64,000 nucleotides of DNA. It comes from CBDFGS01 sp965247255 (GTDB taxonomy: Bacteria; Chloroflexota; Dehalococcoidia; Lucifugimonadales; CAUZJF01). The translations under genes and the position numbers were made by a program. The stretch spans positions 124,001-188,000 of the forward strand of contig CBDFGS010000011.1 of assembly GCA_965247255.1 (NCBI GenBank), in the 5' to 3' direction. The stretch's first letter is position 1; each line of letters opens with the position of its first letter. This document shows positions 58,634 through 64,000 of this stretch, one piece after another. The notes beneath the pieces were generated by a model, which saw nothing but the letters and a program-made list of their open reading frames with translations, searched no databases and was not told where the DNA came from.

Positions 58634-60337
58634 CCCGAATCCACCGAAGGACACCGATGGACGGCGTGAGGGCAGCGGAAGGGGGTGGGTGAGGGAGCTA
58701 CAGGGGAGATGGCCTGGGGTCTTGGGGTAGATGGGAGGCCGGCGGGCGGTCTTCAGTGGCCGCACAGGGCCCCTAAGGCCCTATGCGGGAGTTGCGATGC
58801 GCGGGAAGGCGAGAGGATACGCAGCAGGGGACTCTCGCGACCGGGGTGGCGCGAGATTGCGGGGACGTTGGGTCAGTTGCAGGCTGGCCGTCAGGCCGGG
58901 AACGGAATGGCTTGCAGCCGGGCCAAGGCGCGAGTGAACTGGGTTTCCCAAGGCCAGCGCCGGGGGAGATGCAAAGTGAGGCGGCGCGCCGAGCGGGTGA
59001 TCCGTCCCACCAGAGCGAAGACCCGCCGCCTGAGGGTCTTGGTGATCACGGTCCGCTCGCCCAGACCAATCCGCGCCGTCCAGCGGGCCAGGTTATGCGC
59101 CATCACCTGGACCGCCAGCCAGGCGCCGTTGGCGGCGAAGCGCGCCGACGGCATGTGGTTCAGCCCGACGCCGTACTTGAGGTCGCGTATGGCGTTCTCG
59201 ACCTCGGCGTGGCGGCGATGATCGGCCTCCAGTTCCAGCGTCTCCCCATCGCGGTCGGTGATGAAGGCGTGATAGCTGTATCTGGCGAAGAGGGCGAGCT
59301 GGGAACCGGGCGTCGGCTTCACCCGCCGGACAATGAGCCGCACCGGCGCGGCGTCCGGCTTGGTCTGGAACGGGGTGTAAGTCGTCTCGGCGACATCGGC
59401 GGCGCCGTCCATCCAGTAGGGAATGGGAGTCCAGTCCTCCTCTGGTATCGCCTCGATCAGATCCCGCAGCCTGGCGCGCTGGCGGATGGTGATAGAGAAG
59501 CGGACATCCATTTCCCGGCAGGCGGCAACGACAGTGTGGGCGTAGAAGCCGCTGTCGGCCCGCACCGTGAGTTGTCCCCTGGCCCCGCCGTAGCGCACCC
59601 GCCCCACCGTCTCACGCAGGAAGTGGGCGGCGCCACGGGCGGTGTTGGCCCGGCCCTCGCGCAGCCGGGACATCAGCACCTCGCCGGTGCCGGCGGCAAT
59701 GGCCAGCAGCGGGTGATAGCCGCGGGCGCCGGTATAGCCGTGGTGGCGCGCTCCCTCCTTGGCCAGTCCATAGGTCTCGCAGATGGTCGAGTCCAGGTCG
59801 ATGGTCAGGGGCGAGTCGCCGGGTCCGGCCCCAGCGGCCCAGGCCCGGGCCAACAACTGGCGGCTCACGCGGTCGAGTTGACGGACATGCCCCCACCGGA
59901 AGCTGCGCAGGAAGGTCCCCAGGGTGGATGGCGCCTTGACCACGCAGCCTAGAACACCAACCGTCCCACCAGCGCGCAGCGCATCGGCGTCGTCGATGCA
60001 GTCGCCGCCTGCCAGCGCGGAAGCGACCAGCGTCAGCATCTTGTCCCCAGTGTTCGCCCGTCCCGGCGCTCCGCCGAGGTCAAGGTGACGGTCGACGAGT
60101 TCCCGCAGGCCCAGGTGCCGGGCTAGGGTGGCCGGCAGGAGCAGGCCGGCATTGGCCACCAGGCGATGGTCGTCAAAGAGGATGCGGATACGGTCGGGTT
60201 TGTTCTGTGGCAGCATCTATTGGGTGCTCCTTGTTTCCGGGCGGGTTTCTGTTCCAAAACCATTATCCCAGATTCAGAGGAGCACCCGCTGGCTTCTTCA
60301 AGGGCTGTCCCCAAGGACGTCCTTCGGTGGATTCGGG
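58634..60337 (-). mobile_element. IS1380-family insertion sequence, copy 2 (complete, 1704 bp)
   Basis: Same length and 19-bp inverted repeats (58634-58652 and 60319-60337) as copy 1, in inverse orientation. The flanks read CCTAAA before and CTTAAA after, so no exact target duplication is visible, unlike copy 1. This could reflect later change or recombination with copy 3 in the same orientation. Confidence 0.94.
58891..60216 (-). CDS. IS1380-family DDE transposase, copy 2
   Basis: A 441-residue transposase identical to copy 1 except Arg at residue 43 in place of His (VDRHLDLG versus VDHHLDLG). DDE motifs IDLDST, RADSGF and HAEVENAIRDLK are intact, so it should be functional. The ATG follows the same AAGGAGCACC ribosome site. 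Confidence 0.93.
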   Translation of the reverse strand: MLPQNKPDRIRILFDDHRLVANAGLLLPATLARHLGLRELVDRHLDLGGAPGRANTGDKMLTLVASALAGGDCIDDADALRAGGTVGVLGCVVKAPSTLGTFLRSFRWGHVRQLDRVSRQLLARAWAAGAGPGDSPLTIDLDSTICETYGLAKEGARHHGYTGARGYHPLLAIAAGTGEVLMSRLREGRANTARGAAHFLRETVGRVRYGGARGQLTVRADSGFYAHTVVAACREMDVRFSITIRQRARLRDLIEAIPEEDWTPIPYWMDGAADVAETTYTPFQTKPDAAPVRLIVRRVKPTPGSQLALFARYSYHAFITDRDGETLELEADHRRHAEVENAIRDLKYGVGLNHMPSARFAANGAWLAVQVMAHNLARWTARIGLGERTVITKTLRRRVFALVGRITRSARRLTLHLPRRWPWETQFTRALARLQAIPFPA

Positions 60338-60528
60338 CTTAAATGGCGCGAACAGATGACGGCTGTGATTCGGAACGTTAGCCGGCCTCCGCATTTGAGG
60401 GCGCAAGCCCTCCAGCGCCCCCAGCCCCTTACGGCAGCAATCATAGTCATAGCTAGGCGTTAGAGTGACAAGGCGTTCTTCTCCTACAGTGACCGGTAAG
60501 TGCGTTCGAGTCCTGGTCCAAGGAAACC

Positions 60529-61542
60529 ATGAGCTGTCAAAACTGTGGGCGTGAGACTGTCCCGCAGGCCAAGTTCTGCAACTACTGCGGGGAGCAGGTC
60601 GCGGTTGCTTGTCCCTCATGTAAGACTTCCAACCCGCCTGACAGCCTGTTCTGCAGCGACTGCGGGTTTCGTCTGACTGAAGGCCGCCCGCTTCTGCAGG
60701 AGACCACTCCTGAGTCCAGCGAGCTCAATCCACCTCTGCCGGTCGTTCTTGGATGCCCTCGCTGTGGCACCGCTAACGAGCCCGGCTCGGTCTACTGCTT
60801 CCAGTGTGGCTTGCCCCTCGACGAAGAACCGCAACCTAGATCTGGCGCCTCGTCCGTGTCGGCTCATGCCTATCGTTCGCCACGAACGCGAGCGATCTGG
60901 ACGTCGGTTCTGCTGGTCGCCACAGTCATTGTCGATGCAGCAAATCTGCAGATGACGGCTGAGGTTCTCGATCTTAAGCAGCGGTATGAGGCCGGGGCAC
61001 TCACTCTCTTATCTCAACTAGCCGAGGCTGAGACGAACTTGAACGACATGACGTCCTTCCTTCTTCTGGTGTTCGTTGCGACGGCGATCGCGTTCTTGTT
61101 ATGGGTTTATAGAGCGTCGCGCAACCTACGCTCGCTCGGTGCCGCAGGTCAGCGTTTCTCCCCGGGCTGGGCCGTCCGATGGTGGTTCGTCCCAGTAATG
61201 TTCTTCTTCCGCCCTTATCAAGTGATGGCCGAGATTTGGAAAGGCAGCGCTGCCAGGGCGTCTGGTGAGGCGACTTTCGATTGGAAGACGGAATCCGTCT
61301 CCGCCTTGTTGCCATGGTGGTGGGGGTTGTGGATCGCGCAGTATGCATTCGGTTTCCTTGTATTTTTCGCGTCAGGGACCGGCGAACAAGCCGTCAGAAC
61401 GATTAGTGGAATGCAATTAGCGCTGCTCGGCGACACGACTGAGATCTGCGCCGCCGTGCTGGCCATAGTGTTGGTCTTGCAGACGACAAAGCGCCAAGAC
61501 GAGAAGCATCGGAAGATGATTAGTGAATCATCTTGGTCGTAG
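60529..61542 (+). CDS. zinc-ribbon DUF4328 membrane protein
   Basis: A 337-residue protein. The cytoplasmic N-terminus has three zinc-ribbon units: CQNCG...CNYCG (3-20), CPSCK...CSDCG (28-46) and CPRCG...CFQCG (76-93). The C-terminal half is a DUF4328 membrane domain with about four helices and the family hallmark WVYRASRNLRSLGAAGQRFSPGWAVRWWFVPVMFFFRPYQVMAEIWK. The function is unknown. It overlaps the next gene by 10 bases, so the two are translationally coupled. It lies between two direct IS copies. Confidence 0.88.
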   Translation: MSCQNCGRETVPQAKFCNYCGEQVAVACPSCKTSNPPDSLFCSDCGFRLTEGRPLLQETTPESSELNPPLPVVLGCPRCGTANEPGSVYCFQCGLPLDEEPQPRSGASSVSAHAYRSPRTRAIWTSVLLVATVIVDAANLQMTAEVLDLKQRYEAGALTLLSQLAEAETNLNDMTSFLLLVFVATAIAFLLWVYRASRNLRSLGAAGQRFSPGWAVRWWFVPVMFFFRPYQVMAEIWKGSAARASGEATFDWKTESVSALLPWWWGLWIAQYAFGFLVFFASGTGEQAVRTISGMQLALLGDTTEICAAVLAIVLVLQTTKRQDEKHRKMISESSWS

Positions 61543-62387
61543 TAGGCTTCGTACTGCTCGCCTTCACGCCGGGGCTGTTCTGGCTTTGGTTTTTTCTACG
61601 GCAGGACGTGTACCGGCCTGAGCCGCGCAAGCTCATCGCCTTGACCTTCGTCCTTGGCTGCCTCTCCACAATCCCGGCTGGCATCGTAGAGGCGATATTC
61701 CTCGCCGATTTCGACTTGGAAGAAGGCGCCCTTCTGGGCACGGCAGCAGCGATGCTGCTGGTTGTCGGGCCGATAGAAGAGGCAAGTAAATTCGCCGTGG
61801 TTCGCCTCAAATCCTACCGCTCACTATACTTCGACGAACCGACTGACGGCCTGGTCTACGCCGCCGCGGCCAGCCTGGGCTTCGCTTCGTTGGAGAACCT
61901 GGCATACGTCGTGACTTTCGGACCTGAAGTGATGATAGTAAGGGCGCCGCTGTCGACAGTAGGGCACCTAGTGTTTGGCAGCATCTGGGGCTACGCCTTG
62001 GGAGTGCACCACGCATCCGGTTACAACAGAACCGGCCTAGTCGTGATAAGCCTGTCACTCGCTTCCGTTGTCCACGCTGCCTTCAACATCGCAGTTTTCG
62101 GGTTTCCGCCGGGAGCCATAGCGCTGGTCGTCGTCGTCGGCATTTGGGCTATGAGCCGCTTTAAGTGGGCGCGGCGTGTTTCGCCCTTCAAGTACCGCCG
62201 AAATTACCCCGAGGTGATGTGTCCATCCTGTGACCAACTAATCCGGGTCACAAGTCGGTTTTGTCGGTTCTGCGGTGTGCTTGCTGAGTCTGGCGCGGGA
62301 CCACTGTTCTGCGGCTACTGCGGGAACAAGAACCGGCCCGACAGCCACTACTGCACCCGCTGTGGAGACCAATTATTGGTGGCCTAA
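61533..62387 (+). CDS. PrsW-family intramembrane metalloprotease with C-terminal zinc ribbons
   Basis: A 284-residue multi-pass protease. Motifs: GPIEEASKFAVV (EExxK type, Glu zinc/catalytic), GLVYAAAASLGFASLENLAYV (family EN motif), STVGHLVFGSIWG (zinc His) and VVHAAFNIAV (zinc His). Seven or so membrane helices. In Bacillus, PrsW cuts an anti-sigma factor to start the cell-envelope stress response. The C-terminus (about 226-282) adds zinc ribbons CPSCD...CRFCG and CGYCG...CTRCG, matching those of the upstream DUF4328 protein. TTG start at 61533 overlaps the upstream gene by 10 bases. Confidence 0.9.
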   Translation: MVVVGFVLLAFTPGLFWLWFFLRQDVYRPEPRKLIALTFVLGCLSTIPAGIVEAIFLADFDLEEGALLGTAAAMLLVVGPIEEASKFAVVRLKSYRSLYFDEPTDGLVYAAAASLGFASLENLAYVVTFGPEVMIVRAPLSTVGHLVFGSIWGYALGVHHASGYNRTGLVVISLSLASVVHAAFNIAVFGFPPGAIALVVVVGIWAMSRFKWARRVSPFKYRRNYPEVMCPSCDQLIRVTSRFCRFCGVLAESGAGPLFCGYCGNKNRPDSHYCTRCGDQLLVA

Positions 62388-62450
62388 TGGCCGGGCTATA
62401 GGCGACCTCTATGTCCGGCAGGGCCAGCCCTCGCTACAACACCCGGTAAC

Positions 62451-64000
62451 CCCGAATCCACCGAAGGACACCGATGGACGGCGTGAGGACAGCGGAAGGG
62501 GGTGGGTGAGGGAGCTACAGGGGAGATGGCCTGGGGTCTTGGGGTAGATGGGAGGCCGGCGGGCGGTCTTCAGTGGCCGCACAGGGCCCCTAAGGCCCTA
62601 TGCGGGAGTTGCGATGCGCGGGAAGGCGAGAGGATACGCAGCAGGGGACTCTCGCGACCGGGGTGGCGCGAGATTGCGGGGACGTTGGGTCAGTTGCAGG
62701 CTGGCCGTCAGGCCGGGAACGGAATGGCTTGCAGCCGGGCCAAGGCGCGAGTGAACTGGGTTTCCCAAGGCCAGCGCCGGGGGAGATGCAAAGTGAGGCG
62801 GCGCGCCGAGCGGGTGATCCGTCCCACCAGAGCGAAGACCCGCCGCCTGAGGGTCTTGGTGATCACGGTCCGCTCGCCCAGACCAATCCGCGCCGTCCAG
62901 CGGGCCAGGTTATGCGCCATCACCTGGACCGCCAGCCAGGCGCCGTTGGCGGCGAAGCGCGCCGACGGCATGTGGTTCAGCCCGACGCCGTACTTGAGGT
63001 CGCGTATGGCGTTCTCGACCTCGGCGTGGCGGCGATGATCGGCCTCCAGTTCCAGCGTCTCCCCATCGCGGTCGGTGATGAAGGCGTGATAGCTGTATCT
63101 GGCGAAGAGGGCGAGCTGGGAACCGGGCGTCGGCTTCACCCGCCGGACAATGAGCCGCACCGGCGCGGCGTCCGGCTTGGTCTGGAACGGGGTGTAAGTC
63201 GTCTCGGCGACATCGGCGGCGCCGTCCATCCAGTAGGGAATGGGAGTCCAGTCCTCCTCTGGTATCGCCTCGATCAGATCCCGCAGCCTGGCGCGCTGGC
63301 GGATGGTGATAGAGAAGCGGACATCCATTTCCCGGCAGGCGGCAACGACAGTGTGGGCGTAGAAGCCGCTGTCGGCCCGCACCGTGAGTTGTCCCCTGGC
63401 CCCGCCGTAGCGCACCCGCCCCACCGTCTCACGCAGGAAGTGGGCGGCGCCACGGGCGGTGTTGGCCCGGCCCTCGCGCAGCCGGGACATCAGCACCTCG
63501 CCGGTGCCGGCGGCAATGGCCAGCAGCGGGTGATAGCCGCGGGCGCCGGTATAGCCGTGGTGGCGCGCTCCCTCCTTGGCCAGTCCATAGGTCTCGCAGA
63601 TGGTCGAGTCCAGGTCGATGGTCAGGGGCGAGTCGCCGGGTCCGGCCCCAGCGGCCCAGGCCCGGGCCAACAACTGGCGGCTCACGCGGTCGAGTTGACG
63701 GACATGCCCCCACCGGAAGCTGCGCAGGAAGGTCCCCAGGGTGGATGGCGCCTTGACCACGCAGCCTAGAACACCAACCGTCCCACCAGCGCGCAGCGCA
63801 TCGGCGTCGTCGATGCAGTCGCCGCCTGCCAGCGCGGAAGCGACCAGCGTCAGCATCTTGTCCCCAGTGTTCGCCCGTCCCGGCGCTCCGCCGAGGTCAA
63901 GGTGATGGTCGACGAGTTCCCGCAGGCCCAGGTGCCGGGCTAGGGTGGCCGGCAGGAGCAGGCCGGCATTGGCCACCAGGCGATGGTCGTCAAAGAGGAT
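62451..64000 (-). mobile_element. IS1380-family insertion sequence, copy 3 (cut by window end)
   Basis: It begins with the 19-bp repeat at 62451-62469 and is colinear with copy 2. The outer end and its flank lie beyond the window. Copy 2, the two zinc-ribbon membrane genes and copy 3 together look like a composite transposon. Confidence 0.93.
62708..64000 (-). CDS. IS1380-family DDE transposase, copy 3, 5'-truncated by window
   Basis: The last 431 of 441 codons are present, and the frame runs out of the window (codons for ILFDDHRLVANAG at the edge). The visible sequence is identical to copy 1, including His43. All DDE motifs are intact. Confidence 0.92.
   Translation of the reverse strand: MLFDDHRLVANAGLLLPATLARHLGLRELVDHHLDLGGAPGRANTGDKMLTLVASALAGGDCIDDADALRAGGTVGVLGCVVKAPSTLGTFLRSFRWGHVRQLDRVSRQLLARAWAAGAGPGDSPLTIDLDSTICETYGLAKEGARHHGYTGARGYHPLLAIAAGTGEVLMSRLREGRANTARGAAHFLRETVGRVRYGGARGQLTVRADSGFYAHTVVAACREMDVRFSITIRQRARLRDLIEAIPEEDWTPIPYWMDGAADVAETTYTPFQTKPDAAPVRLIVRRVKPTPGSQLALFARYSYHAFITDRDGETLELEADHRRHAEVENAIRDLKYGVGLNHMPSARFAANGAWLAVQVMAHNLARWTARIGLGERTVITKTLRRRVFALVGRITRSARRLTLHLPRRWPWETQFTRALARLQAIPFPA

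Noticed and set aside
58783..59952. 389-codon frame antisense to the transposase, present in all three IS copies
   Set aside because: Kept open only by codon bias of the transposase; no start site signal and no recognisable domain.
1..64000. CRISPR array
   Set aside because: No set of short direct repeats with regular spacers was seen; repeated sequences are IS copies and palindromic intergenic units.

Overview
The window is 64 kb of GC-rich bacterial chromosome. It holds about 50 protein genes, one intact tRNA, two tRNA-like 3' fragments and three near-identical copies of one insertion sequence. Gene content (DUF1800, NHL-repeat, GH15, Gfo/Idh/MocA, RraA, SelA-like and amidase/AtzG-like genes, many GTG and TTG starts, eukaryotic-type kinases with FHA partners) fits a Chloroflexota lineage such as SAR202/Dehalococcoidia. 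That placement is inference from gene content only; there is no rRNA or other phylogenetic marker here.

Layout. 0-8 kb (+): end of a PlsC acyltransferase, glmS, an FHA/winged-helix protein followed by a membrane Ser/Thr kinase, then a small AtzG-like protein and an amidase. 8-21 kb (mostly -): a run of catabolic-type genes comprising a GSA-aminomutase-like enzyme, NHL-repeat protein, DUF1800, SelA-like PLP enzyme, glycosidase-like TIM barrel, Gfo/Idh/MocA oxidoreductase, aldo/keto reductase, ThDP enzyme and RraA-like aldolase. 21-26.6 kb (-): cyclic-nucleotide-binding protein, UspA, a phosphoribosyltransferase with a nuclease-like N-terminus, GH15 and HU. A 0.6 kb intergenic region in this part carries strong promoters, a CRP-like palindrome and a candidate structured RNA.

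26.9-40.5 kb (+) is the most unusual part. An IS1380-family element abuts a decapitated class III nucleotide cyclase. It is followed by two tandem paralogous amino-acid-type binding lipoproteins, a sugar-type binding lipoprotein, a dCache/HAMP/GAF hybrid histidine kinase, and a 1375-residue protein fusing receiver, zinc ribbon, Ser/Thr kinase, NTPase and TPR. No permease or transport ATPase is present, so the cluster reads as a signalling relay with binding proteins as candidate sensors.

40.7-57.2 kb: a methyltransferase, rluD-lspA, a ribbon-helix-helix protein, a small group ending in an orphan CD-NTase-like nucleotidyltransferase, a five-bladed-propeller glycosidase-like protein, riboflavin genes ribE-ribBA-ribH with ribD 3 kb away, an Ldh-type dehydrogenase, CBS protein, SGNH lipoprotein, dCTP deaminase with an HTH-like tail, SIMPL lipoprotein and an ECF sigma/anti-sigma pair. 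57.3-64 kb: lepB, tRNA-Lys, then two direct IS copies bracketing a 2.1 kb segment with two zinc-ribbon membrane proteins (DUF4328 and PrsW-type protease). This resembles a composite transposon, cut by the window end.
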